Positions 1 through 12,100 of a stretch of DNA of 64,000 nt are shown here, piece after piece. This DNA is from Mycobacterium paragordonae. GTDB lineage: Bacteria; Actinomycetota; Actinomycetes; Mycobacteriales; Mycobacteriaceae. How positions within the stretch are numbered: the stretch's first letter is position 1; every line of letters begins with the position of its first letter. The DNA lies in contig NZ_CP025546.1 in NCBI RefSeq assembly GCF_003614435.1, positions 3,782,001-3,846,000 of the forward strand. The letters run 5' to 3'. Both the position numbers and the translations under genes were made by a program. The notes beneath the pieces were generated by a model. The model saw only the letters and a list, made by a program, of their open reading frames with translations, had not been told where the DNA came from and did no database searches.

Positions 1-533
1 GTGGCGCCGGCCCCGCCGGCCCCGCCGTTGCCGAACAGCCCTGCGGCGCCGCCTCTTCCGCCGGCGGGATGGATGCCGCCGCCGGACCCGCCGGAGCCGC
101 CGTTACCGAATAACAAACCACCGGCCCCACCGTCCGCGCCCGTCCCTGCGGCGCCGTTGGTGCCGTTGCCGATCAAGGGGCGACCCAGCAGCAGTTCGGT
201 CGGCAGGTTGATCAGGTTGAGCAGATCGTTGAGGGGGCCCAGCGCAGCCGCGTTGAGGGCTTCGGCACCGGCATAGGACGCGGCGCTCGCTGCGAGGGCC
301 TGCACGAACCGGGCATGGAAGGCTTGCGCCTGCTCCCCCAACGCCTGGTAGCCCGATGCGTACCGGCCGAAGAGTGTGGCGATCGCCGCGGACACCTCAT
401 CGGCGCCGGCGGCGGGTATCTGTACGGTGGGGATCGCGGCAATTGCGTTGGCGGCGTTGACCGCTGCTTCGATGGTCATCAATTCTGTTGTGGCAGAATC
501 GATTATCTCCGGCGTGACCCATACAGACGACAT
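1..533 (-). CDS. PE_PGRS family protein, 5' part (runs off the window)
   Basis: The protein starts at the ATG at 533 with a textbook PE domain (SVWVTPE near the N-terminus, then an Ala-rich helical pair of about 95 residues). It passes through the linker with the typical [20 protein letters not shown] segment and then enters glycine-rich GGAGG/GNGG repeats (PGRS). The reading frame is open to base 1, so the C-terminal repeats are missing. A strong Shine-Dalgarno GGGGGAGGT lies just upstream (538-547 on the opposite strand). PE_PGRS proteins are surface or secreted proteins exported through ESX-5 and are typical of slow-growing mycobacteria; the particular role is unknown. From memory, M. tuberculosis has no PE_PGRS gene beside Rv2047c, so this is probably lineage-specific. 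Confidence 0.9.
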   Translation of the reverse strand, partial: MSSVWVTPEIIDSATTELMTIEAAVNAANAIAAIPTVQIPAAGADEVSAAIATLFGRYASGYQALGEQAQAFHARFVQALAASAASYAGAEALNAAALGPLNDLLNLINLPTELLLGRPLIGNGTNGAAGTGADGGAGGLLFGNGGSGGSGGGIHPAGGRGGAAGLFGNGGAGGAGA

Positions 534-582
534 TGCGCACCTCCCCCGGGCCCGGCCCGATGTGAAGCACAGGGTATCGCGG

Positions 583-3123
583 TCAGGGCTCCAGCAGCCG
601 TATTTCGCCGGTGGCGCCGTCCACTTCGACCAACGCACCTTGCGGCAGTGACCGGGTGGCGCCCTGGACGTCGACCACACACGGGAAGCCGAACTCGCGG
701 GCGACCACCGCGGCATGCGACATCGGTCCGCCGAGTTCGGTGACCACCGCGGCGGCGTAACAGAACGCGGCCGTGTATCCGACGTCGGTAACCTCGGCCA
801 CCAGAATTTCGCCGGGTAGCAGGTCGTCGATGGTCTCGGGACGCACGATCCGCACCCGGCCACGCACCCGCCCGCCGCACACGCCGACCCCGCGCAGGGT
901 GTCCCCGCCGCCCAGGACCACCGGCGCCGATGTAGTGGGCTCCCACTGGCCGCTGAACACGGTCGGCGGGACGACGGCCACCAGCCGGCGCTGCTCGGCG
1001 CGGCGCCGGGCAATCAGGTCGGAAAGGTTGGCGGGCAACGCGTCGAGTTCGTCGACCAACAGGTAGAACACGTCGTCGGCAGCTTGGAACACCCCCGATT
1101 CGGTCAACCGGCGACCATACTCGCGCAGCAGTCCGCGCAACACCCAGATCGCCCGCACCATCCGGTCGCGCCGCACCTCCCGATCACGCAGCTGCCGCGC
1201 CGCCAACAACGCAACCAGCTTGGCGCGCAACGGAATCGGTGCATGACGCGGCTCCGGGGCCGACGGGGCGCTCAACGCCTTGGTGACCATGCGGATCAGC
1301 AACTCGGGATCGTCGGCGTAGCTGGTCGAGAGCATCTCCACCTCGGCCGGGCCGCGGTGGCCCATCAGTGCCAGTTCGCCGAGCACCGCGCGATGAAACT
1401 CCGGCGCCTCCACGGCGAGCTTGTCCAGGCGCTCGCCAGGCTCGGCGAGCACCCGCAGCACGGTCGGATCACGGCGGGCCGCCAGCGCCAGTCGCTGCAT
1501 GGCTTCCACCGATCGGGCGCTGACCAGTTCCGGTCCGGCCGACGGGGCGGTCTCGCGCCCACAGAGCCCGCGCAGCAAGACGTTGAAGGCCGCGCACAGC
1601 ATGAACGATCCCGACGCCAGCAACCAGCCGTGCACCACGTGGTCGCGGGCCAGCAGGATCAGACTCAACAGGCGACGGTCGTCCAGGCGGGTGACGTCGT
1701 CGCCGACGAGTTGCTCGAGCCGTTCGACGTCGCCGCGGTAATCGCCGGTGTCCAGCGGGGATCCCGCGCTCAGCCCGACCAGATTCACGCCGAACACGCC
1801 GATGTTGCGGATGGTGCGCAGGCGCCTGCGGACGGGGTTGGTTTCGGACGGCGGGCGTTCTTCGCCGAAGATCGGGAGCGACGCCATGCTGGGACCGAAG
1901 AACCCGCTGTTGCTGACAATGGTCGCGGGTTTGGCGAACGGCACCGTTTCAGCCATGAAGTGCGCTGAGGTGATAGCGCCGTAAAGCCGGTGAGCGAACA
2001 CCGCGACGGTGCGCATCGCGATTTCCTTCTGCACCACACCGCCGGGTCGTAGCCGCTCGGCGATGCCGACCCCGCCGGCGCGCAGGCCCCGCACGGTTAC
2101 CGAGGCCGACGACGGCGAGAAGGGGCCGGGCAGCGCCTCGGACAAGTTGGTGGCCAGGAAAGTGGGGAAGCGCGGATCGATCGGCGTGTCGAACTCACCG
2201 TTTTCGGCTTCCGGCCCAGCCAGTTTCGGCTCGACGCCGTCGTCGGCCGGGGTGTCGACCGCGGGCAGATCCTGGACAGGGGCCAGCCGCCAGGGCAGTG
2301 CTAGGACGCGGTTGGCCAGTGCGACCCGGCCGCGCACGGCAAGCGAGAAGTCTTGCAGGCATTCTTCGGCGGTCCAGGCCGGTTCGAGATGCCACTCGTC
2401 GCGCAATCGGGTGGTGTCCATCAGCGGAAGCGCACACTTGGGGCCGATCGGGACGATCGGGCGACGCAGCGCCGCCGCGACCTGTCGCACCGTGGGCGCC
2501 CCGGGTGCCGCGAGATTTACCGCGCCACTGATGATTTCGTCCTGCAGGACCGCACGGTTCAGCAGGCGCAGCGCGTCGTCGGTGTGCACGACTTGGATGC
2601 GGCCGTCGGCGGACCCGGTGAACAGCACCGGTGATGCCGCGATCGCGCGCAGTCGATTGTCGACACCGCGACCCACAACAAGCGGGAGGCGGATCGCCAC
2701 CCACTCGAAACCGGAGTCTGCCAGCATCCGCTCCACCCGAACCGTGTGCCGCCCAACGGAACTCGTCGGGTTCAGCGGGCCGTCTTCGGTAGCCGGGCGC
2801 GATCCAGCGCCGTAGATCTGTGCGCAGGAGGTGAAAACGATGCGCCCGCTGCCGTTCTCGGCCATTGCCGCCAGCAGGTTGGCGGCTCCCTGGATATCGT
2901 CGCTGCCGCGCGCCGCAACGCAGTGCGCGACGACAGTCGCGCCGCTGACCGCGCGGCGGACCGCGTCGGCGTCCCGGATGTCCGCGGTGACGAAACGGGC
3001 AGCGCTGGGCCAACTCTCGGGGCGCCGACGGGCGATACCGGTGACCTCGTGACCCTCGCTGAGCAGTCGGGCAACCAGGCCGCGGCCGAGCACACCGCCG
3101 GCGCCGGTGACGGTGACTCTCAC
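583..3123 (-). CDS. SDR/epimerase fused to a PEP-utilising mobile domain (Rv2047c-like)
   Basis: The 846-residue protein has an N-terminal Rossmann fold ([11 protein letters not shown] at residues 4-14, SDR/NAD-epimerase type, to about residue 300). A long central region has no motif I recognise, and a C-terminal phosphohistidine 'mobile' domain carries [13 protein letters not shown], with His at about 803. In PEP-utilising enzymes this His carries the phosphate. No ATP-grasp or PEP-binding partner domain is evident. The usual SDR Tyr-x-x-x-Lys appears as VGRHT, so Tyr and Lys look replaced and normal dehydrogenase chemistry is doubtful. The GTG start at 3123 overlaps the pks12 stop as GTGA, so translation is probably coupled to pks12. 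The length agrees with M. tuberculosis Rv2047c; function is not established. Confidence 0.85.
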   Translation of the reverse strand: MRVTVTGAGGVLGRGLVARLLSEGHEVTGIARRRPESWPSAARFVTADIRDADAVRRAVSGATVVAHCVAARGSDDIQGAANLLAAMAENGSGRIVFTSCAQIYGAGSRPATEDGPLNPTSSVGRHTVRVERMLADSGFEWVAIRLPLVVGRGVDNRLRAIAASPVLFTGSADGRIQVVHTDDALRLLNRAVLQDEIISGAVNLAAPGAPTVRQVAAALRRPIVPIGPKCALPLMDTTRLRDEWHLEPAWTAEECLQDFSLAVRGRVALANRVLALPWRLAPVQDLPAVDTPADDGVEPKLAGPEAENGEFDTPIDPRFPTFLATNLSEALPGPFSPSSASVTVRGLRAGGVGIAERLRPGGVVQKEIAMRTVAVFAHRLYGAITSAHFMAETVPFAKPATIVSNSGFFGPSMASLPIFGEERPPSETNPVRRRLRTIRNIGVFGVNLVGLSAGSPLDTGDYRGDVERLEQLVGDDVTRLDDRRLLSLILLARDHVVHGWLLASGSFMLCAAFNVLLRGLCGRETAPSAGPELVSARSVEAMQRLALAARRDPTVLRVLAEPGERLDKLAVEAPEFHRAVLGELALMGHRGPAEVEMLSTSYADDPELLIRMVTKALSAPSAPEPRHAPIPLRAKLVALLAARQLRDREVRRDRMVRAIWVLRGLLREYGRRLTESGVFQAADDVFYLLVDELDALPANLSDLIARRRAEQRRLVAVVPPTVFSGQWEPTTSAPVVLGGGDTLRGVGVCGGRVRGRVRIVRPETIDDLLPGEILVAEVTDVGYTAAFCYAAAVVTELGGPMSHAAVVAREFGFPCVVDVQGATRSLPQGALVEVDGATGEIRLLEP

Positions 3124-6100
3124 TCGTCGTCGTCCATGAAGGCGGCGTTGACCAGGTCGTCGAGGTCCATATCCGCGAGGTCCTTGCCGGTCGACTCGTC
3201 CTGCGGGGCTGCGGCAGCGCCGTTGCGGTCGCCGTCGCTCTCATTGGCCAGCGCCAGCAACAGATCCAGAACGCCGGCCTGGCGCAGCCGCTTGACCGGG
3301 ATGGATGCCACGACGCGCCGCAACTCCTCTTCGCCGGGGGCCGCCGCCGGTTGCGCATCCTGGTGCGCCGCGCCGAGCAGTTCCTGGTGGAAGTAGCCGG
3401 CCAGCGCCGCCGAGTTCGGGTAATCGAAGATCAGCGTCGGCGACAACCCAAGGCCGGTTGCGGCTTTGAGCCTGTTGCGCATCTCGACCGCGGTCAGCGA
3501 GTCGAAGCCCAGCTCCTGGAACGCCCGATCGGGGTCGATCGCCTCGGGCGTGGTGTTGCCCAGCACCGTGGCGATGTGCGACCGGACCAGGTCCAGCAGG
3601 ACGGCGTGCTGTTCCTCCTCGTCGAGGCCTTCCAGCCGCTGCAGCAGTGCCGACTTGGACTTGGCGGCGGCCAGTGAGTCGTCCACCTGACGGCGCGCGG
3701 GCGCGTTGATCAGGTCGACGAACATCGGCGGCAACGTTCCGGCGTCGAATTTGGCGCGCAGCGCCACCAGGTCGATGTGGGCCGGGAGCAGGAACGGCTC
3801 GTCGACAAGCAAAGCGGTGTCGAGCAATTCGAGTGCTTCCTCCGACCCCATCGCCACGATCCCGTCGCGGGCGAACCGGGCGAGATCGGCCGCGCCCAAC
3901 GCGCCGGTCATGCTGCTGGCCTGATCCCAGAGGCCCCATCCGAGCGAGACCGCGGGCAGCCCGCGCTGCTGCCGGTGCAGTGCCAGCGCGTCCAGGAACG
4001 AGTTGCCCGCCGCGTAGTTGGCCTGTCCTGAAGCACCGGCCAGCCCGGCGATCGACGAAAACATCACGAACGCCGACAATTTCAGGTCGCTGGTCAACTC
4101 GTGCAGGTTCCACGCCGCATCCACCTTGGCGCGCAGCGCCGCGTCGACGCGTTCCGGCGTCAATGACGTCACCACCGCGTCGTCCAGCGTTCCCGCGGCG
4201 TGGATCACCGCCGACAACGGGTGCTGCGCCGGGATATCGGCGATCACCCTGGCCAGGGCTGTCCGGTCGGCCGCGTCGCAGGCAACCGCCCGCACAGCCG
4301 CACCGGCGGCCTCGAGTTCGGCTGTCAGCTCGTCGGCGCCGGGCGCGTCCGGACCGCGACGACTCACCAACACCAGCCGACGCACCTGGTGCCGGTGCAC
4401 GAGATGCCGGGCCAGTGCCGAGCCGGCCATGCCGGTGCCGCCGGTGACTAGCACCGTGCCGCCGCCCAGGCCGGAGTCCACGGAGTCCACGGCCATGACG
4501 ACCTTGCCGACGTGGCGGGCCTGGCCGAGGTAGCGCAGCGCCGCGGGCGCCCGGCGCACATCGAACACCGTGGCCGGCAACGGCTTCAGCACACCGGCGT
4601 CGAAGAGTTCGGCCAGCTCGGCCAGCATCCGCTGGATGTGGTCGGGCCCGGCTTCGAACAGGTCGAAAGCGCGGTAGCGCACGCCTTGTTCGGCGATCTC
4701 GGCGGCGTCGCGGATGTCGGTCTTGCCCATCTCGAGGAACACTCCACCCGGGGCCACCAATCGCAGAGAGGCGTCGACGAAGTCACCGGCCAGCGAGTCC
4801 AGCACCACATCCACTCCGCGTCCACCGGTGGCGGCGCGGAAGGAGTCCTCGAAGTCCAGGCTGCGTGAGTCGCCGATGTGGGCCTCATCAAAGCCCATGG
4901 CACGCAGGGTGTCCCATTTGCCCTTGCTGGCGGTGGCGAAGACCTCGACGCCCCAGTGCCGGGCCAGCTGGACGGCTGCCATACCCACGCCTCCGGCAGC
5001 CGCGTGCACCAGCAGCCGCTGCCCGGGCCGCACATCCGCAAGCACCTTCAGCGCGTAGTACGCGGTGGCGAAAACGACCGGCGCGGTGGCGGCGTCGGTG
5101 TCCGACCACCCGGCCGGGATCTTGATCAGCAACCGTTCGTCGGTGGTCGCCACCGCGCCGGTGCCTTCCGGGAACAACCCGGTGACCCGCTCCCCTGCGG
5201 TGAAAAGACCGGCATCCGAGGCGGTCTCGATGACCGTTCCGGACGCCTCGACACCCATGGCCGCGGCTTCATCGGGATAGAGACCGAGGGCGATCATGAC
5301 GTCGCGGAAGTTGGCGGCCATGGCGCTCGTCGCGATGCGCACCTGGCGCGGACCCAGCGGGGCGTCCGCGTCGGGAATGGGCTCTGTGCGCAGGTTTTCG
5401 AACGTTCCCGGGCTGCTCATACCCAGTCGCCACGGTACATCGCCCGGGGGCGCCAACAGCCCGCGCACCGCGCGGCTGCCGTGCACCCGCGCGATGTGCG
5501 GAGTGCCGTTGCGCAACAACACCTGCGGCTCGCCGACCGCCAGGACCGCTGCCGCCTCATCCTCGGCGATCGGGACATCGGTGTCCACCAACACGATTCG
5601 TCCGGGGTGTTCGGTCTGAGCCGAACGGACCAGACCCCAGACCGCGGCGCCGGCCAGATCGGTGAGGCTCTCACCGGGCAGCGCCATTGCGCCCCGCGTC
5701 GATACCAGGAGCACCCCCGCGTCGTGTTCGGCCAGCCAGGCCTGTACGGCGGCCAACGCGCGGTGCGTCGCGGTGTACACCCCGGAAAGGGTGTCGCCGG
5801 CAACGGGTTCGGACTCGAAGAGGTGGTACGGCGGAGTGCTTATCGCTCCCGATGCCGGTGCCGGTGACCAGTTCACCTCGAAGAGCCGGTCGCCGGCCGA
5901 GCCCGACAGGGCGGCCTTGAGTTGCTGCTCGGTGACCGGGCGGGCCACCATGGAGGCCACCGACAGGACCGGAAGACCCAGCGCGTCCGTCAACTCCACC
6001 GACACCGACGACGGTCCGGTCGGTGTGATGCGGGCCCGCACCGCCGATGCGCCCGCCGCGTGCAGGCACACGCCCTGCCAGGCGAAGGGCACCAGCACGC

Positions 6101-9100
6101 CGTCGCTGCGTTCCACGCTGTCGTTGGCGCCCACGATGATCGCGTGCAGCGCGGCATCCAGGACCACCGGGTGCACGCCGAACCCGGTGGGCGACAATCC
6201 CGCCACCTCGGGCAGATTCACCTCCGCATACAGGTCGTCGCCACGGCGCCACATCGCGGTCAGGCCCTGGAAGGCCGGGCCGTAGCCGTAGCCCTGTTCG
6301 GCCAGCCTCTCGTAGGTTCCAGTGACGTCGACCTGGGCGGCCCCAGCCGGCGGCCAGGTGGACATATCCGGGACCGGTTGCGCCGGGGCGGAACTGACGG
6401 ATCCTTCGGCGTGCAGCAGCCAGCCGCTTTCGGCCCGCGAGAAGATCGATACGCCGCGAGAGCCGGACTCGTCGGCGGCATCGACGACGACCTGCACGGC
6501 GACCGAACCCGACTCGGGCAGGATCAGCGGCGCCGCGAGGGTGAGTTCGTCGACCGTCGTGCAGCCGACTTCATCGCCGGCGCGGATGGCCAGTTCCACG
6601 AAGCCCGCACCCGGGAAGATCGCGACGCCGCCCACCGAGTGGTCGCGCAACCAGCCGTGCGTCGCGGCCGACAGCCGGCCGGTCAACACCACACCGCCCG
6701 AGGACGGCAGATCGACCACCGCCCCCAGCAAGGCGTGATCGCCGGCCGCCAGGCCCAGGCCCTCGGCATCGACGGCGGTGCTGCCGGCGGACAACCAGAA
6801 CCGGCGTCGCTCAAAGGCATACGTCGGCAATTCGACGAAATTCGCCTGGCCCAGCACGGCCCGCCAGTTGACCGGCGCACCCGCGACATGGACCTGAGCC
6901 ACCGCGTTGGTCAGCGTGGTCGGCTCGGGTCGGTCCTTGCGCAGCGCTGAGCTGGTGGTGATCGCGACGTCGGGCAGCGACTCTTCGATCGACGCGGTCA
7001 GGCCGCCACTCGGGCCGACCTCCAAAAACCTTGTCGCGCCGGCAGAATGCGCGTAACGGATGCTGTCGGCGAAGCGCACCGCTTCCCGGACGTGACGCTT
7101 CCAGTAGGCGGCCGATGCGAAGTCCTCGCCGGCCGGTTGCCCGGTCAGATTCGAGATGATCGGGATGGTGGGCGTCCCGATCGGCAGCCCGGCTGCCACG
7201 GCGCCGAATTCGTCGATCATCGGATCCATCAACGGGGAATGGAAGGCATGCGAAACGGCCAACTGGTGCACCCGGCGGCCCTCGGCCCGCAGCTGCTCGG
7301 CCACCTTGAGCACCGCATCCTCAGTACCCGAAATGACCAGCGACGCCGGGCCGTTGACCGCGGCGATGCTGACCTCGGCGGTCAGTAGCGGCCGCACCTC
7401 TTCCTCGGTGGCCTGCACGGCGACCATCGCGCCGCCGGCCTCCAGCCGCTGCATGAACCGCCCGCGCGCGGCGACCAGCACCGCGGCGTTCTCCAGCGAC
7501 AACACGCCGGCGACGTGCGCGGCGGACAGTTCACCGACGGAGTGCCCCATCACGAAGTCGGGCCGCACACCCCAGGATTCCAGCAACCGGAACAACGCGA
7601 CTTCCACCGCGAACAACGCGGGCTGGGCGAATTCGGTTGTGTTGAGCACGCTTTCGTCGTGCCCCCACATCACCTCGCGCAACGGCCGCAGCAGATGGCG
7701 GTCCAGTTCGCCGACGACGGTGTTGAACGCCTCGGCGAACACCGGGTACGTCGCGTGCAGGCCCATGCCCATGCCCAGCAGCTGGGAACCCTGCCCGGGG
7801 AAGACGAAGACGGTCTTGCCGCCCGGTTGTGCCACACCGCGGATGGCGGCGCCGAGATCGTCGTCGGCGAGCTCCGCCAATCCGCTGAGCAACTCGTCGC
7901 GGTCGGCACCGATGACGACGGCGCGGTGCTCGAAGAATGATCGGCCGGCCAGGGACCAGCCGACGTCGGCGGCCGCGAGTTCGGCGTGCCTGCCCAGGTA
8001 TTCGGCAAGTCGGCCTGCCTGGGCGCGCAACGCCGGTGCGGACTTGGCGGAGATGACCCAAGGCAGCACTGCGGGTTTCGGCCCCGCAGGTTCGGCTGAA
8101 GGCGCGGCGGGTCCGGATTCGATGATCACGTGCGCGTTGGTGCCGCTGATCCCGAACGACGACACTCCGGCCCGCCGGGCCCGGGCCGGTTCGTTCGGCC
8201 ACGGTTGCGGCTCGGTCAGCAGCGCAACCGATCCCGTCGACCAGTCCACATGCGGGCTGGGCGCATCCACGTGCAGCGTGGCCGGCAACACCTGGTGGCG
8301 CATCGCCTGCACCATCTTGATCACCCCGGCGACACCGGCGGCGGCCTGGGTGTGGCCCATGTTCGACTTGATGGATCCGAGCCACAGCGGTTCGTCGCGG
8401 CCCTGCCCGTAGGTGGCGAGCAACGCCTGCGCCTCGATCGGATCACCCAGCATGGTGCCGGTGCCGTGGCCCTCGACGGCATCTACGTCAGCCGCCGACA
8501 GGCCCGCGCTGGCCAGCGCGGCCCGCACCACCCGCTGCTGGGAGGGGCCGTTGGGCGCGGTGAGCCCGTTGGACGCGCCGTCCTGGTTGATCGCCGACCC
8601 GCGCACCAACGCCAGTACCGGGTGGCCCAGCCGCTGCGCGTCGGAAAGCCGTTCCACCACCAGCATTCCGCCGCCCTCGGAGAATCCGGTGCCATCGGCG
8701 GCGCCGGCGAACGCCTTGCACCGGCCGTCGGCCGACAGGCCCCGCATGCGGCTGAACTCGATGAAGATGTCGGGTGTCGCGTTGATGGTGACCCCGCCGG
8801 CCAGCGCCAGGTCGCACTCCCCCGACCGCAGCGACTGCACCGCCATGTGCAGCGCCACCAGCGAGGACGAGCACGCGGTGTCCACCGACACCGCAGGCCC
8901 TTCCAGCCCGAGCACATATGCCACGCGGCCCGAGGCGACACTCGACGACTGCCCGGTCAACCGGAAGCCTTCCGCCGCCTGCGCGGCGCCGATGCCGTAG
9001 CCCTGCGTGTACACCCCGGCGAACACGCCGGTCGCGCTGCCCCGCAACGAGCCCGGCTCGATGCCGGCCCGTTCCAGTGCCTCCCAGGACAGTTCGAGGT

Positions 9101-12100
9101 AAAGGCGTTGCTGCGGGTCCATCGCCAGCGCTTCGCTGGGTGCGATGCCGAAGAATGCGGGATCGAAATCGGCGACACCGTCCACGAAACCGCCGGTGCG
9201 GGTGTAGCAGGTGCCCGTGACGTCGGGATCGGCGTTGTAGAGCCCGGCCAGGTCCCAGCCACGGTCGACCGGGAAAGCCGAGAGCACGTCGCGGCCCTGA
9301 ATCACCATGTCCCACAGGTCTTCCGGCGAGTACACCCCGCCCGGGTAACGGCACGACATGCCGACGATCGCGATCTGGTCTTCGCCGGTGACCCGCACGG
9401 CCGGGCTGTGGGTGATTTCCTGCGGCACACCGGCGAGTTCGGTGCGGATGTAAGTGGCCAGGCCGCTCGGGGTCGGGTAGTCGAAGATCAACGTCGGGGA
9501 CAGCGACAGTCCGGTGGCCGATTTCAGCCGGTTACGCATTTCGACCGCGGTCAGCGAGTCAAATCCCAAGTCCTGGAAGGCTTTGTCGGGATCGATCGCC
9601 TCGGGCGCGACGTTGCCCAGCACCGTGGCGATGTGGGAGCGCACCAGATCCAGCAGCAGGGCGTGCTGCTCGGCCTCCGGCAGCCCGTGCAACCGGTGCG
9701 CCAGCGCCGATTTCGACTTCGCCGCGGCCAGCGACTCGTCGACCTGCCGCCGGGTCGGTGCGTTGACCAGGTCCCGGAACATCGGCGGCACCGCTACCGC
9801 GTGGGCACGCAGCGCAGCCAGGTCGATCCGGGCCGGCGCCAGGAACGGCTCGTCCACGATCAGCGCGGTGTCGAACAGTTCCAGCGCCTCGTGCGAGGAC
9901 AGGGCCAGGACACCTTCGCGCCCCAACCGGGCGAGGTCGGCTTCGTCCAGGCCGCCGGTCATGGCACTGGCCTGATCCCACAGCCCCCAGCCCAGCGAGA
10001 TCGCCGGCAGCCCGTGTGCCCGGCGGTGTGCGGCGAGCCCGTCCAGGAAGCAGTTGGCGGCCGAGTAGTTCGCCTGCCCCGACGAGCCCACCAGCCCGGC
10101 CATCGACGAAAACATCACGAACGCAGACACATTCGAGTCGCGGGTCAGCTCGTGCAGGTTCCATGCCGCGTCCACTTTGGCCCGCAGCACCGAGTCGATC
10201 CGGTCGGGCGTCAACGAGGTGACCACCGTGTCGTCCAGTACGCCCGCGGCATGGATGACCGCGGACAGCGGCCGCTGGACCGGAATGTCGGCGATCACCT
10301 TGGCCAGCGCCGGACGATCGGAGGCATCGCAGGCCGCCACCTGCACCTGCGCGCCGGCGGCCTCGAGTTCGGCCACCAACTCGGCGGCACCGGGTGCGTC
10401 CGGGCCGCGCCGGCTGAGCAGCACCAGATTGCGAACCCCGTGCTGGGTCACGACATGGCGCGCCAACGCCGAACCCGCCATGCCGGTGCCGCCCGTGATC
10501 AACACCGTGCCGCGGGCCCACAGGCCCGGAAGAGTCATGACGACCTTGCCGACGTGGCGGGCCTGGCTGAGGTAGCGCAGCGCCGCCGGCGCGCGCCGGA
10601 TGTCGAATGTCGTCACCGGCAAGGGGCGCAGCACCCCCGCGTCGAACAGTTCGGCGAGATCGAGCATGTACTGGTGCATCCGCGGACGACCGGGCTCGAA
10701 GAGGTCGAAGGCGCGGTAGCGCACGCCCGGGTATTCCTGAGCGATCACCCCGGGGTCACGGATGTCGGTCTTGCCCATCTCCAGGAACACCCCGCCGGGG
10801 GCGACCAGACGCAGTGAGGCGTCCACGAATTCGCCGGCCAGCGAGTCCAACACGATATCCATCCCGGCCCCACCGGTAACAGTCCGGAACTTCTCTTCGA
10901 AGTCCAGGCTGCGCGAGTCCGAGATGTGGTCCTCGTCAAAGCCCATGGCGCGCAGGGTGTCCCACTTGCCCTTGCTGGCGGTGCCGAACACCTCCAGGCC
11001 CAGGTGGCGGGCCAGTTGGGTGGCCGCCATGCCGACACCGCCGGCGGCGGCGTGGATCAGTACCCGCTGACCCGGCTTGGCGGCTGCCAGGTCGATGAAC
11101 GCGAACCAGGCGGTGGTGAAAACGGCTGAGATGGCAGCGGCTTCGGCGTACGACCAGTCCGACGGCATCGGCAGCAGCAACCGGACGTCACCGGGGACCA
11201 GGGTGCCGCTGGTGTCGGGGAAGAAGCCGTAGACCGAATCGCCGACCGCGAACTCGCTGACGCCGGGTCCGACCTCGACCACCACGCCGGCGCCCTCGCC
11301 GCCCAGCAGCGCCTCGTGGGTGAACATGCCCAGCGTGATCATGATGTCGCGGAAGTTGGCGGCGATGGCGTGCAGGGCGACGCGGACGTAGCCGGGCTCC
11401 AGCGGCGCACCGGCATTCGGCACCGGCTCCAGTTGCAGGTTCTCGAAGGTGCCCGCACTGCTCAGACCCAGCCGCCACGGGCCGTCACCCGGCGGGTCCA
11501 GAATCTGGTCCGCCGCGCGACTGCCGCGGACCCGCGGGGTATAGATCTGCCCGGCACGCAACAGCAGCTGCGGCTCACCCATCGCCAGCGCCGCGGTCAG
11601 CGTCGAATCATCCAGTGGCGCATCAGAATCGATCAACACCAGGCGGCCAGGGTTCTCGGTCTGCGCCGAGCGCACCAGACCCCAGACGGCTGCGCCGGCC
11701 AGATCGGTGACGTCCTCACCCGGCAGCGCCATCGCGCCCCGGGTCGCCACCACCAGCACACCGGTCTCGTGCTCGGCCAGCCAGGACTGCAGTGCGGCCA
11801 GCGCGGCGTGCGTACGTTCGTAGCTTGCCGTGACCGGATCTTCCTCGGTGACACCGGATTCGAAGATCTCATAGGGCATCTGACCGGATTCAGTCGCGGC
11901 GCCACCGGTGGATGTCGCCGCCGTCCAGACGAGTTCGAACAGCCGGTCGGGTCCCGACCCGGAAAGTGCGGCGCGCAGCCGCTTTTCGTTCACCGGGCGG
12001 GCCACCATGGCAGCCACCGAAAGCACCGGCAGACCCAGGCCGTCGGCCAGCTCGACAGAGACAGCGGATTCACCCGCGGGCGCGACCCGCACCCGTACCC

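Noticed and set aside
1..276. Pro/Ala-rich + strand frame at the left edge
   Set aside because: It is the complement of PGRS glycine repeats; the PE domain on the minus strand is unmistakable.
7156..10817. Long open frames on the + strand inside pks12 (for example 7156-8412 and 8130-10817)
   Set aside because: They are antisense to clearly conserved PKS domains, are Arg/Gln/Pro-rich without known motifs, and are expected in GC-rich coding DNA.
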